A stretch of 29,819 bases of DNA from Candidatus Sumerlaeota bacterium (GCA_016928995.1 JAFGJS010000057.1:1-29819); one strand, 5' to 3'; positions 7,158 to 15,699 are shown, counted from the first letter of the stretch. The notes: generated by a model from the letters alone, not told the origin. Program-made: numbers and translations.

Positions 7158-8078
7158 TCATCGTTTCGCATACTTGACGTTTTTTTCGATTTGCCTGGCG
7201 ATCAATTGCCCCAGCCAGTTTTTCAGCAAGGGCAGCCACTCCAGCCAGGCGGAATTGTTCCGCACCGCCAGGCCGAGATGCCGTTGCGGCGCGCCGTCGC
7301 GGAAGGGCAGGCAACGCAATTGGCGAAAGCCGCGCAAATCCGGCAGCGCCAGTTGCGGCATCAACATGTATCCGGCTTGCCATTGGAGACAATGGAGCAA
7401 TGTGCTGAACGAACAGGCCTGCAATGAACTAGGCTCGAACGACAGTTGCCTTCCGCACAGCGAGATCACCTGGTCGCGGAAGCAGTTTCCCTCCGTCAGG
7501 AAAAACCGCGTTCCCTTGGCCAGATCATCCAGCGAGATGGAGTCCTTTTCCTCGGATTTCCGTACGACCACCCAGATAGGATCCTCGGCGAGCGGCTCTT
7601 CCACGAGCATCGAATCCCGGACCGGCAGGCTCAGGATCGCCGCGTCCAGTTGACCTCGTTTGACGAGTGAAACCAGATGCGACGTGTAATCTTCCACCAG
7701 ATTGATTTTGATTTCGGGCAATTGTTTGGGCGGATTTCTGAAAAGTTCATCGGCGATGTACGGTCCGACGGTCGGGATGACGCCGAGCTGGATATCTCCA
7801 TTTGGCAGGATCTTTTCCCCACTTTCAGCAAATAAGTGCCGCCATTTGACCAGGATTTCACGGGCCTTGAAAATGAACCTTTCCCCGTCTGGCGTGGGGC
7901 GCACGCCGCCCGATGTGCGCTCGAATAGATCATAGCCCAGGTGCTCCTCCAGCTTTCGGATTTGCTGGCTTACTGTCGGCTGCGTCACATGGCATTCCCG
8001 CGCGGCCATGCTGAAACTTTGCGTGTCCGCCACGGCCGCCACGTATCGCAGCGTCATAATGTCTGATATAGGCTCCAT
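7158..8078 (-). CDS. oxyR: OxyR, LysR-type peroxide-responsive regulator
   Basis: The 306-aa protein has an N-terminal LysR helix-turn-helix (about 8-66: SMAARECHVTQPTVSQQIRK) and a C-terminal effector domain. Cysteines fall at 199 and 208 in EGNCFRDQVISLC, the same positions and spacing as the redox pair Cys199/Cys208 of E. coli OxyR, where peroxide makes a disulfide that changes DNA binding. TLRYVAAVAD and RTSGGVRPTPDG fit the family. The ATG at 8078 is preceded by TAGGAT at suitable distance; a later ATG at 8057 is possible. The divergent neighbour is catalase, a standard OxyR target, and the shared region holds a candidate operator overlapping the oxyR start, as expected for autorepression. 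Confidence 0.92.
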   Translation of the reverse strand: MEPISDIMTLRYVAAVADTQSFSMAARECHVTQPTVSQQIRKLEEHLGYDLFERTSGGVRPTPDGERFIFKAREILVKWRHLFAESGEKILPNGDIQLGVIPTVGPYIADELFRNPPKQLPEIKINLVEDYTSHLVSLVKRGQLDAAILSLPVRDSMLVEEPLAEDPIWVVVRKSEEKDSISLDDLAKGTRFFLTEGNCFRDQVISLCGRQLSFEPSSLQACSFSTLLHCLQWQAGYMLMPQLALPDLRGFRQLRCLPFRDGAPQRHLGLAVRNNSAWLEWLPLLKNWLGQLIARQIEKNVKYAKR

Positions 8079-8104
8079 CTATATATCCTATTGAGTATTT
8101 CGAT
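8068..8104. promoter_or_regulatory. Candidate OxyR operator, four half-sites
   Basis: Four half-sites occur at exact 11-bp steps: ATAG (8068-8071), CTAT (8079-8082), ATTG (8090-8093) and CGAT (8101-8104), each separated by 7 bases. This is the known OxyR tetramer pattern ATAG-N7-CTAT-N7-ATAG-N7-CTAT, with two perfect and two single-mismatch half-sites. The left pair overlaps the oxyR start codon. A weak -35/-10 pair for catalase (TTCAAT 8105-8110, TTAATT 8128-8133, 17-base spacer) begins right after the last half-site, which would suit direct activation. Confidence 0.6.
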
Positions 8105-8223
8105 TTCAATTATGGGTGCTGCACGGGTTAATTTCAAGTCTTGATTGAAGGGCGCCTTTGCTCTGCGACGCTGGCAGCGGCAGAGCCAAGCTATTTCTTG
8201 AGCAATTCAAAAGGAGTATTGAA

Positions 8224-9708
8224 ATGGGAAAAAGCAAAAAGAACAGACTAACCACCGCCGACGGTTGCCCGATTGCTGATAATCAAAATTCGCTCACCGC
8301 CGGACCGCGAGGGCCGCTGTTGATGCAGGACGTCCAGCTGCTCGAGCAAATGCAAAGTTTCAACCGTGAACGCATCCCGGAGCGCGTCGTGCACGCCAAG
8401 GGTTCTGGAGCGTATGGCACGTTCACCGTCACGAAGGACATTACGAAATACACCAAGGCGAAACTGTTCTCCAAAGCCGGCAAGCAGATGGAGACCTTCC
8501 TGCGATTCTCCACCGTGGCCGGAGAGCGCGGCGCCGCGGATGCTGAGCGCGACGTGCGCGGATTCGCCCTGCGCTTTTATACGGAAGAGGGCAACTGGGA
8601 CTTGGTCGGCAACAACACGCCGGTCTTCTTCATCCGCGATCCGTATAAATTCGCCAACTTCATCCACACCCAAAAGCGCGATCCGAAGACCAACATGCGC
8701 TGCCTGAACATGCAGTGGGATTTCTGGTCGCTCAGCCCGGAGAGCATGCATCAGGTCACGATCCTGTTCAGCGACCGCGGCATCCCGAAGAGCTACCGCC
8801 ATATGAACGGCTACGGCAGCCACACCTACAGCCTGATCAACGCCAAAGGCGAGCGCGTATGGTGCAAGTTTCACTTTAAAACCATGCAAGGCATCGAGTG
8901 CCTAACCGACAAGGAAGCGGCCGAAATCGTCGCTCAGGACCGCGAATCGCATCAGCGCGATCTATTTCACGCCATCGAAAAGGGCGATTATCCCAAGTGG
9001 AAGTTTTATATTCAGGTGATGACGGAGAAACAGGCGCAATCGTTCAAGTATAATCCGTTCGACCTGACCAAAGTCTGGCCGCACGCGGAGTATCCGCTGA
9101 TCGAGGCCGGCGTGCTCGAACTCAACCGCAACCCGGAAAATTATTTCGCCGAAGTCGAGCAGGCCTGCTTCAGCCCCAGCGCCGCCGTGCCGGGCATCAG
9201 CTGGAGTCCGGACAAGATGCTGCAAGCGCGGCTGATGTCCTACGCTGATTCGCATCGCTATCGCGTCGGCACGAACTACCAGCAGCTGCCCGTGAACAAG
9301 CCGCGCTGTCCCGTGATGCATTACCAGCGCGACGGATTCATGTCCACCGGGCAGGGCGGCAGCGCGCCGAACTACGAACCCAACAGCGATCCGGACAGCC
9401 CCAAGGAATCGCCGGAGTTCAAAGAGCCGCCGTTGCCGCTGGGCGACGTGGCCGCTGACCGCTACAATCATCGCGAGGGCAATGACGATTACACGCAGGC
9501 CGGCGATCTGTATCGCCTGATGACGCCGGAGCAGCAAAAGCGTCTATGTAAAGCCATCGCCGGCGGACTGGGCCAGACCCGCGAAGAGATTCAAATGCGG
9601 CAGTTGTGCCACTTCTTCCGCGCCGATCCGAAATACGGCGCCGGCGTCGCCAAGGAGCTTGGCGTCGATGTCTCGAAAATCGAGAAGCAATTGGCGCAGG
9701 CCAAGTAA
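8224..9708 (+). CDS. katA: Monofunctional heme catalase
   Basis: The 494-aa protein is a small-subunit haem catalase that breaks hydrogen peroxide into water and oxygen. Key residues are in place: distal His57 in [12 protein letters not shown], distal Asn130 in [15 protein letters not shown], and the haem-ligand Tyr341 in [12 protein letters not shown]; their spacing matches bovine catalase His74/Asn147/Tyr357. The length fits small-subunit catalases, without the flavodoxin-like extension of large ones. The ATG at 8224 follows AAAGGAG at 7 bases; the frame is open further upstream but without family similarity. There is no signal peptide, so it is cytoplasmic. It is divergent from oxyR with an OxyR-type operator between them, and is followed by a strong terminator. 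Confidence 0.96.
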   Translation: MGKSKKNRLTTADGCPIADNQNSLTAGPRGPLLMQDVQLLEQMQSFNRERIPERVVHAKGSGAYGTFTVTKDITKYTKAKLFSKAGKQMETFLRFSTVAGERGAADAERDVRGFALRFYTEEGNWDLVGNNTPVFFIRDPYKFANFIHTQKRDPKTNMRCLNMQWDFWSLSPESMHQVTILFSDRGIPKSYRHMNGYGSHTYSLINAKGERVWCKFHFKTMQGIECLTDKEAAEIVAQDRESHQRDLFHAIEKGDYPKWKFYIQVMTEKQAQSFKYNPFDLTKVWPHAEYPLIEAGVLELNRNPENYFAEVEQACFSPSAAVPGISWSPDKMLQARLMSYADSHRYRVGTNYQQLPVNKPRCPVMHYQRDGFMSTGQGGSAPNYEPNSDPDSPKESPEFKEPPLPLGDVAADRYNHREGNDDYTQAGDLYRLMTPEQQKRLCKAIAGGLGQTREEIQMRQLCHFFRADPKYGAGVAKELGVDVSKIEKQLAQAK

Positions 9709-9730
9709 GTTTCGCAGGTCTCACAGAATG

Positions 9731-9773
9731 AAAAAAGCGGGGACAGGATCTGATGTTCTGTCCCCGTTTTTTT
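9731..9773 (+). terminator. Rho-independent terminator after catalase
   Basis: A 9-bp GC-rich stem, CGGGGACAG at 9738-9746 with CTGTCCCCG at 9758-9766, is flanked by an A-run (9731-9736) and followed by seven T bases (9767-9773). The A-run on the other side means it can also act on minus-strand transcripts. Confidence 0.9.
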
Positions 9774-9792
9774 ATGATGCAATATCAGGTGT

Positions 9793-10197
9793 TCATTCCT
9801 CATCCGGATCGCCGATGAAGCCTGTGCCGCCTTCCGGGGCTTGGTTGCGCAGCTCTGTGATCTCTTCCTCGCTGAGTTGAGGCGGATCGTCCAACGGCAA
9901 TTCCGCGACAAGGCGCAGGCGCAAATCCCGCTGCGTTTGCCAGTGCGTCTGCGCGGTGTTTTTCAGATACTCCACATCGTCCGTGCTGACCGGCTCATCA
10001 ACGAGATATAAAAATCCGGGCAAGCGTCCGTTGTGTTTGATGTGCGAGCAATCGTCGTCCATTGAAATCAATTCCGGCTTATGCGCGAACGCTTTGGCCA
10101 GTTCTTTATACGGCGTAATCCAGCTATCAGCCAGAAGCGCGGTTAATTTTTCAGGGGAGCCATGATACCATGACGTGTTGTCTTCAAACAGATTCAT
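9793..10197 (-). CDS. Small acidic protein of unknown function, weak ADP-ribosyltransferase-fold resemblance
   Basis: I do not recognise a family with confidence. The 134-aa protein has no signal peptide or membrane helix and ends in an acidic tail (FIGDPDEE). The opening WYHGSPEKLTALLADSWITP followed by KELAKAFAHKPE recalls the 'YHGS/T...' strand and following helix of small ADP-ribosyltransferase-like folds such as Arr. A catalytic glutamate motif is not identifiable, so this is only a hint. The start ATG at 10197 has a weak ribosome site. It lies 43 bases downstream of the next gene on the same strand and ends against the catalase terminator. Confidence 0.6.
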   Translation of the reverse strand: MNLFEDNTSWYHGSPEKLTALLADSWITPYKELAKAFAHKPELISMDDDCSHIKHNGRLPGFLYLVDEPVSTDDVEYLKNTAQTHWQTQRDLRLRLVAELPLDDPPQLSEEEITELRNQAPEGGTGFIGDPDEE

Positions 10198-10240
10198 AGC
10201 TCAAATCGCCCGCCGGTTGCATTTGCATTTCGTGATTGCG

Positions 10241-10726
10241 CTAAATCGACTCTCGAAGATCCTGTGTTTTTGCGGAGAAAAACAGACGCCAAACTTCGCC
10301 TTCTTTTCTCCAGATGTTCAGGATTTCGTCCTCTGTCCTGACGCCTTCCTTGTTTACATGGATCGAGACTCCCGCTTCATAGGCGACGCCGCCTTTTACC
10401 GTGATCTTTTTTGTTTCACGCACGTGCTCTTTGGGCGGATTTTGCTTCAGCATCACGCTGAACGCGGCGCAGAACTGCTCGCGGTTCAGCGTCCGCCAGG
10501 CGGTTGGATTTTGCGGATTGGGCAGCGACGTGGTGAACGCTTCAGAGAGAACGTCGCGCATGATCTCCGCGCCGTTTCCGGAGCGCCAGGCTTCATTGAT
10601 CTTGGCGACTTGCTTCTGGATCGCCTGTTCTGCCGTATCGCCTTCGGCGGCTCGGGAAAATGGCGCCGCCGCAAATAATGCGATGATCGCAAACAAACAC
10701 AATCGGATCGTATTTTCACCCATCAT
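10241..10726 (-). CDS. Secreted NTF2-like / SnoaL-like domain protein
   Basis: The 161-aa protein starts with a signal peptide (charged MMGENTIR, hydrophobic LCLFAIIALFAAA, cleavage near SRAAEG). The mature part matches the DUF4440/SnoaL-like pattern: an amphipathic helix (AIQKQVAKINEAWRSGN), an LSEAFTT segment, then beta strands ending ILNIWRKEGEVWRLFFSA, where a late W-R strand is characteristic. These cone-shaped domains bind small ligands or form dimers; some are enzymes. The catalytic residues of known enzymes are not evident. AAAGGA precedes two adjacent ATGs (10726, 10723); either may be used. Confidence 0.7.
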   Translation of the reverse strand: MMGENTIRLCLFAIIALFAAAPFSRAAEGDTAEQAIQKQVAKINEAWRSGNGAEIMRDVLSEAFTTSLPNPQNPTAWRTLNREQFCAAFSVMLKQNPPKEHVRETKKITVKGGVAYEAGVSIHVNKEGVRTEDEILNIWRKEGEVWRLFFSAKTQDLRESI

Positions 10727-11014
10727 TATTTCCTTTCGATCGAGGGATTTAAAGGGATAGGTTAAAAAAAGACGGTATTAATTCTCCGCCGTTTTTCCTG
10801 CCATAGAGATCATGGATAGCGGATTCATGTCAAATCAATAAACGGATTCGAGGCGAGGATCGAGGTTCTGTAATTCCATCGGAAATTGATCTTCGATAAG
10901 GGATCGTTTTTTTTTGTAAGAAAAATAATCCGCTTGCGTCAATAATTGAGAGGATGCATGCAGAGTGCGCCAATTGGCAAGACGGCCGTCCAAATTTACG
11001 GGGATTGTGTTCTG
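10727..11014. other. Divergent intergenic region before the sigma factor gene
   Basis: This AT-rich stretch separates the minus-strand NTF2-like gene from the plus-strand sigma gene and must hold promoters for both. A good -10-like AATAAT lies at 10941-10946 but its expected -35 position is poor. I did not find a clear ECF-type promoter pair, so autoregulation cannot be claimed. An earlier ATG at 10958, with GAGAGG close before it, is an alternative start for the sigma factor. Confidence 0.4.
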
Positions 11015-11599
11015 ATGAAAAACAAATATGCGGAGTATGTCGCACAACAGCTCGAAGAGCACGGGCAAATGGTATTTGCGACCGCATATCGCATCCTTGG
11101 AAATGCGGATGACGCTGAGGATGCGATGCAGGAAGTGTTTCTGAAGGTTCTCAAAAAACTGACATGGTATCTGAATCCGGATAAGCCTCGTGATTGGGGC
11201 GCTTTCCTTCGAGTGATGGCGGCCCGGCAGGCGATCGATATCTTCCGTCGAAAGAAGAGCCGGAAGGAAACCGCTCTCGAACCTGTCGAACCATTTGTGC
11301 GATCAACAGGAAACAATCCCCGTCAAACCGCCGTGATGCGGGAAAGGATTGAGCAGCTTCGCGGCGCATTGAAAACCTTGCCGAAAAATGAAGCATGGGT
11401 CTTCGTCTTAAAATATATCGAAGGTTTATCTTATGATCAAATTGCGGCCCATACTGGTTTTAGCGTCAGTTTTACAGGCGTTCTGTTACATCGCGCGCGC
11501 AAACGCCTGAAAACAATTCTTGAACCATTGCCGGCCGCTGAAAATCAGCAGCAAAACTCAGGCGCACTCGCCGTCGGAAAGGAGAAAAGCCGTGCCTAA
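11015..11599 (+). CDS. ECF-family RNA polymerase sigma factor
   Basis: The product is 194 aa from ATG 11015. Region 2 runs from YAEYVAQQLEEHGQMVF through ILGNADDAEDAMQEVFLKVL, with the core-binding D-A-E-D-x-x-Q-E motif, to the -10-reading FLRVMAARQAIDIFRRKK. Region 4 follows a linker: LKTLPKNEAWVFVLKYIEGL, then the helix-turn-helix SYDQIAAHTGFSVSFTGVLL and ARKRLK. There is no region 1.1 or region 3, which makes it ECF type. The ATG at 10958 would add 19 residues without family similarity. Its stop overlaps the start of the next gene by 8 bases, so the two are translated together and that product is its likely regulator. Confidence 0.88.
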   Translation: MKNKYAEYVAQQLEEHGQMVFATAYRILGNADDAEDAMQEVFLKVLKKLTWYLNPDKPRDWGAFLRVMAARQAIDIFRRKKSRKETALEPVEPFVRSTGNNPRQTAVMRERIEQLRGALKTLPKNEAWVFVLKYIEGLSYDQIAAHTGFSVSFTGVLLHRARKRLKTILEPLPAAENQQQNSGALAVGKEKSRA

Positions 11600-12545
11600 T
11601 CGAAATAACAAGAATCAGATGCAAAGCCCAGAACAGCCCGATACGGATTTTCTCCGGGATTTCATCGACGACTTGCGCTCTGTAGGGCCGGATGCATCGG
11701 ATTACAATCAGGCCCGACGCAATTTGCTGCAAACATTGAGTGAAATTCCAAAGGAGAGCTTCATCATGAGTAAAATCGTCAAACCGATACAATCAAGCCC
11801 AATTAAATTGACGGCGACAGGGGTGTCGCTGCTGTTGGTCGCCATGCTGATCTCCATCAATCTGTTCGGCGGCAATAGCGGACAGGACGGCTATGCCCAG
11901 TTTGCAAAATCGATGAGTGATGCGAAAATCGTCACCTGCAACGTGGATTTGCAGCTCGACGAAAAATCCGGGCATGAACTGATGAAACTGGCGTTTAACC
12001 AGGACGGCGTTCAGCGTATCGAAACGGGTCCGGATGGGCACAAGCTCGTTCAAATCACCAATACGCAAGAGGGCAAAAACATCCTCATTATACCCGAGAA
12101 GAATGCATACATCCTGCGCGACGTTTCAGGAGTTGAATGGCAGGATAAGTTTCGGATGAAAGCGATCTACCTGGTGCAAAATGATCTCAAAAAAATGCCG
12201 GAGCAGGCGGACGAGATTTTGCCGGGGAAAAGCGTCAATGGGAAGAAAGCCCTGGGATACCGCGTGGAGGATCGAAGTTACTGGGTTGACAGCAAGACTA
12301 ATCAACTCGTGCTCGTGGATCTTAAATGGAACAAATCGCGCATGATCATGAGCAATTTCAGCATCAATCCGTCCGGCTACGATGAAAGCATGTTCAAACT
12401 CGTTGCGCCGAAAGGTTATATCGACGCCTCAGATAAGGTCAAGCCTGAGGCCAAAATGAAGGTTCCCGAGGGCAATATGGAAGTCAAACCGCAGCCCAAG
12501 GAAGGACCGGGAGGCACAGGCGAGAAGAAGGTGTGGAAGAAGTAA
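11592..12545 (+). CDS. Probable anti-sigma factor: single-pass membrane protein with LolA/RseB-like extracytoplasmic domain
   Basis: A GTG at 11592 with GGAG 7 bases upstream gives 317 aa. About 65 cytoplasmic residues (DTDFLRDFIDDLRSVGPDAS, then an Arg/Leu-rich helix) precede one membrane helix (LTATGVSLLLVAMLISINLF). The outside part is beta-rich with repeated hairpins (GVQRIETGPDGHKLVQI, NILIIPEKNAYILRD, KALGYRVEDRSYWVD, NQLVLVDLKW). This resembles the LolA/LppX/RseB fold that binds lipid or lipoprotein acyl groups. A low-complexity Lys/Pro/Glu tail ends the protein. There is no zinc anti-sigma HxxxCxxC motif. The overlap with the sigma gene and the topology make an anti-sigma role likely; the LolA-like reading is by pattern only. 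Confidence 0.7.
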   Translation: MPNRNNKNQMQSPEQPDTDFLRDFIDDLRSVGPDASDYNQARRNLLQTLSEIPKESFIMSKIVKPIQSSPIKLTATGVSLLLVAMLISINLFGGNSGQDGYAQFAKSMSDAKIVTCNVDLQLDEKSGHELMKLAFNQDGVQRIETGPDGHKLVQITNTQEGKNILIIPEKNAYILRDVSGVEWQDKFRMKAIYLVQNDLKKMPEQADEILPGKSVNGKKALGYRVEDRSYWVDSKTNQLVLVDLKWNKSRMIMSNFSINPSGYDESMFKLVAPKGYIDASDKVKPEAKMKVPEGNMEVKPQPKEGPGGTGEKKVWKK

Positions 12546-12632
12546 TGACGCTTCCTGATGAAAAGACCTGATGGCTTTTCAATACTCCTGATAAGAATCG
12601 GAAAACAGTTGGAACGCTGCCGGGAGTCTCTC

Positions 12633-12678
12633 AGTTGTCCTCAATCGTCTATTACGGGCGTTTGAGGACAATTGCTTT
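12633..12678. terminator. Hairpin between convergent genes
   Basis: TTGTCCTCAA at 12635-12644 pairs perfectly with TTGAGGACAA at 12662-12671 over a 17-base loop, extendable by one A:T and one G:T pair. It is followed by a short T-rich stretch (GCTTTT). It lies between the stops of the sigma operon (12545) and the minus-strand gene (12703), where a terminator is expected. The weak T-run makes it a moderate one. Confidence 0.6.
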
Positions 12679-12702
12679 TACATATGACGTCAGAGGAATG
12701 CG

Positions 12703-14580
12703 TTAGTCGCTCTTTTTCACAGGAGTGAGCTGCAGGTTGACATCGGTGCGGCGGGAGTCGAAATGAATGCTGATGAACAAAGTCTCCAGCCGGTTTGAAA
12801 GCAGGCGCAGGAAACTGAGCGCCGCTTGCGCGGAAAACTCGCCGATGCGCGCGCTGTCGATCATCCCGGCGGTCAATGGATTTTCCAGCGTCTCGATCGC
12901 GTTTTGTTTTTCACTGTCCATGCGCATGCCGAGGAAAATCTGCGGTTTCTCGTCGATAATTTCCCGCAAGGGTTTGAACTCCTGGTTGCTCGCGATGGAG
13001 GGTTTGCCGCCTTCCAGCGTATCGACCGCGAGCCGGATGGCGTCCTTGTCGCCGTAAGCCAGGTAGCGCTGATAGACCAGCGCCACGGGCATTTCGGCCG
13101 ATAGCGGGGTGGAATCGGCCGGCATGATTTCGAACATGCGGCCGCCGTGATGATCGGATTCCTTCAAGGTGAAAAGATCGCTGTTGAGTTTGGACATGAT
13201 GGTGCGAATGGTTTTTTCCATCGCCGCCGGATCTTGAATTTCCATGATCGAGCATTGCGCGAGGCGGGGATTCGCCTCGTCGCCCAACTCGACTGTGAAG
13301 CGCGCCAGGTCTCCCTGGCCCTGATTGATGATCTCTTTGCGATAATCCATCCCATATTGCTCACGAAAGGCCTTGCCGAATTCCGCGAGCATATCCGCAT
13401 CGGATTTGGTTCCGCTGCCGGATTCGAGCCAATCGAACAGCCGCGGCAAATGGATGCCCAGCCCCAGCGTTTCCTGGGCGTTCTGCGGAATGAAGCGAGT
13501 GATATTGGATGAAACCGGTTGGAAAGCTTTGAGCAAGTACCCCGGCGCCCCTTCCTCCGCATTGTCGTATAGCATGCTGCCATGGATGCGCAGCTGGCCG
13601 CCATCCATGGCCAGCGACGCGCCCAGGCCGGTGACGTGCTCCATCCCGCTCAATTGCTGTTCGGCCTTGCCGCCATACAACTCGCGCGCCTGATCGTTGC
13701 GATATTTGCGGTATCTGTCGAAATTCAACCACATCCGCATCAGCCACTCTTTATCGTGTTTGCGAAAGGCGTCTTCAAACGGCTCGAAATGCGCCAGACT
13801 GTTGTCATTGAGCCTCCGCAGCAAACGCACGAAGTCTTTTCCTGTCTGGTCGTCGCCGTCGCACAATAGAAAAACGCCGTCGATGAAGCCGTATTGGATG
13901 TTGCGGTCGAACTTTTCATGTTTGATTTCCATGTTCGCCCGGCGTTCTTCCGGGATCAGCTGACGCAGCTCTTCCAGTTGATCCTCGCGGATCGAGATGC
14001 CGTTGACGACCAGCATTTCCTGCGGATATTTGACCTGGTATATTTTGGCGTCCTCGATGGTGAGCACGTTTCGTTCGGCGCGCTCCGGGGCGTCTGCGCT
14101 GAAGAGCTCAGCGTATTTTTTGAAGGTCGCTGGCGGAACGTCGCGCATTTCCAGCAGCAGGGTCGCGTCGTAGACGTAACTGTCGCCCATTGGAAACAGC
14201 TCGCGAACGACGATCGCGGCTTGTCCGCCAAAGATCTGCCGCAGATCCTCCTCGCTGAGCTGCCCGTCATTGCGCTCCGTATGTTTCAGCATGTCGAGGT
14301 AGGAGCGAATTGTTTGCGTGAGGATCATCATGACCGGCTCATCCCAAACATTCGCCAGGGAAGTCTCCGCCCATTGCTTGCGCAGCTGCTCCAGGTTACG
14401 GGCTTGAAGGAGTATCGTGGAGTCTTGCGGCACGGCCTCGGCGAAATCATTGATCGTCGCGGCGGCCGGCGCGGGAGCGCACAGCGTAAAAATGATCGCC
14501 AGCGTGGCAAGTGCATATTTAACGAGGTTATTGGATCGGGCCGCTAGACCCGCAGAATTAGCCTGAAGGATCGTCAGCAA
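12703..14580 (-). CDS. Large exported protein of unknown function (DUF3352-like pattern)
   Basis: The 625-aa product starts at TTG 14580, chosen because AGAGG lies 8-9 bases upstream and no ATG occurs before residue 69. A hydrophobic segment (KYALATLAIIFTLCAPAPAA) serves as a signal peptide or anchor. The mature start INDFAEAVPQDSTILLQARN recalls the opening of DUF3352-type exported proteins. Later landmarks are GMEHVTGLGASLAMDGGQLR, FIPQNAQETLGLGIHLPRLF and AIRLAVDTLEGG, alternating strands and long helices of a repeated alpha/beta design. No catalytic motif is visible. It sits 49 bases downstream of a trypsin-like protease gene on the same strand, so the two form an operon and may work together. 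Confidence 0.7.
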   Translation of the reverse strand: MLTILQANSAGLAARSNNLVKYALATLAIIFTLCAPAPAAATINDFAEAVPQDSTILLQARNLEQLRKQWAETSLANVWDEPVMMILTQTIRSYLDMLKHTERNDGQLSEEDLRQIFGGQAAIVVRELFPMGDSYVYDATLLLEMRDVPPATFKKYAELFSADAPERAERNVLTIEDAKIYQVKYPQEMLVVNGISIREDQLEELRQLIPEERRANMEIKHEKFDRNIQYGFIDGVFLLCDGDDQTGKDFVRLLRRLNDNSLAHFEPFEDAFRKHDKEWLMRMWLNFDRYRKYRNDQARELYGGKAEQQLSGMEHVTGLGASLAMDGGQLRIHGSMLYDNAEEGAPGYLLKAFQPVSSNITRFIPQNAQETLGLGIHLPRLFDWLESGSGTKSDADMLAEFGKAFREQYGMDYRKEIINQGQGDLARFTVELGDEANPRLAQCSIMEIQDPAAMEKTIRTIMSKLNSDLFTLKESDHHGGRMFEIMPADSTPLSAEMPVALVYQRYLAYGDKDAIRLAVDTLEGGKPSIASNQEFKPLREIIDEKPQIFLGMRMDSEKQNAIETLENPLTAGMIDSARIGEFSAQAALSFLRLLSNRLETLFISIHFDSRRTDVNLQLTPVKKSD

Positions 14581-14629
14581 TGTGCCGCCTCTGCTTTCTG
14601 GGTTTGACGTTTGCGAATGAGCCGGCCGG

Positions 14630-15628
14630 TCATTCGATTTCAGTCATGGGATCGAGATAACGATAGCCGGACTTGCCGCTTTGTTTGTCGAATTCAAAGG
14701 ACTTGTCGTTTTGCAGGAAGAGGTGGATGTATTGCGCCGGCAGCGCGAAGGCGATTCCTTCCTGGAACGATGCCTTAAGCGTGACCAATCCGACGACTTC
14801 GCCGCGGCTGTTGATCATCGGACCGCCGCTGTTGCCCGGATTCACCGCCGCATTGGTTTGGATATATAGCAGATCGTTGATGTTGCGGTTCGGCGAGCTG
14901 ATGATGCCGTCCGTGACGGTGTATTCGAGGATCTTGTCGCCCATGCCGGGATTGCCCACGGCGTAAACCTGCTCGCCGGCCTGAAGACTGGGGCCGTCGT
15001 AAATGCGCAAAGGATGCAGTTGGAGTTTATCCAGTTCTTCATCCGGAATTTTCAGCAGCGCAATGTCCATCAGTTGGCTGGAGGCGAGCACGGGCGCCTC
15101 TTCGATTTTTACGCGCTCGACCTGCTTTCCGTTCAACTGCAGCAGGGTGATTTTTTGATACTTTTCTCCGCCGATCACGTGATTGTTCGTGATGATGTGC
15201 CCCAGATCGTCAATGATGAAGCCGGAGCCCAGGCCTTGGGCGTTGGAAACAACGACGACGCCGAGTTTGACGCGTTCGATCATTTCCTTGTGCCGCAAAC
15301 CGGGGTTGAACGGACGCACCGTTTGATACGGCATGGCGCCTTCGCGTTCAACGGTTTTGTAACTTTCCGTCGCGGCGCCGGAATCGGCGGTTGTATTCTC
15401 AATGAGCGTCTTGATCGCTTCAGCCACGCTCGAACGCGGGACTTTCAGGATATCGAAGCCCATATCGAGGAAATAATAATCGTCCGTTTCCTTGATCAAC
15501 TGGCCTTCCACTTGCATGCCGCTTTGCAGTTTGAAGCGCCGCACATTGTCGGTGTTGTCATCCGCGCCGCGAGCGGCGAGGGCTAGCCCAAGCAGAACCA
15601 GCCAAATAACAGCTTGATTTTTATACAT
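14630..15628 (-). CDS. Exported trypsin-like serine protease (S1C/HtrA-type, no PDZ domain)
   Basis: A signal peptide (IWLVLLGLALAARGA) opens the 332-aa protein. An SH3-like beta module (FKLQSGMQVEGQL, YYFLDMGFDILKVPRSSV) occupies about 30-70, and a trypsin-like domain about 115-310. The catalytic triad is intact: His150 in ITNNHVIGG, Asp188 in LMDIALLKI and Ser267 in NPGNSGGP. The chain ends soon after the protease domain, so the PDZ domain of DegP/DegS is absent and substrate choice must come from elsewhere. It should degrade or clip proteins outside the inner membrane. AAGAGG lies about 10 bases before the ATG at 15628. The gene is divergent from the FG-GAP protein and leads an operon with the unknown exported protein. 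Confidence 0.87.
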   Translation of the reverse strand: MYKNQAVIWLVLLGLALAARGADDNTDNVRRFKLQSGMQVEGQLIKETDDYYFLDMGFDILKVPRSSVAEAIKTLIENTTADSGAATESYKTVEREGAMPYQTVRPFNPGLRHKEMIERVKLGVVVVSNAQGLGSGFIIDDLGHIITNNHVIGGEKYQKITLLQLNGKQVERVKIEEAPVLASSQLMDIALLKIPDEELDKLQLHPLRIYDGPSLQAGEQVYAVGNPGMGDKILEYTVTDGIISSPNRNINDLLYIQTNAAVNPGNSGGPMINSRGEVVGLVTLKASFQEGIAFALPAQYIHLFLQNDKSFEFDKQSGKSGYRYLDPMTEIE

Positions 15629-15699
15629 GATATTTTAGCCTCTTACTAGAACATCGGAGATAAATGCTAACATGATGAGATCCTGTATGAAAGATAATT

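Noticed and set aside
10756-10800. A-run, GACGG ... CCGT and T-run as a terminator before the sigma gene
   Set aside because: The stem is only 4 bp with mismatches and no upstream plus-strand gene needs it.
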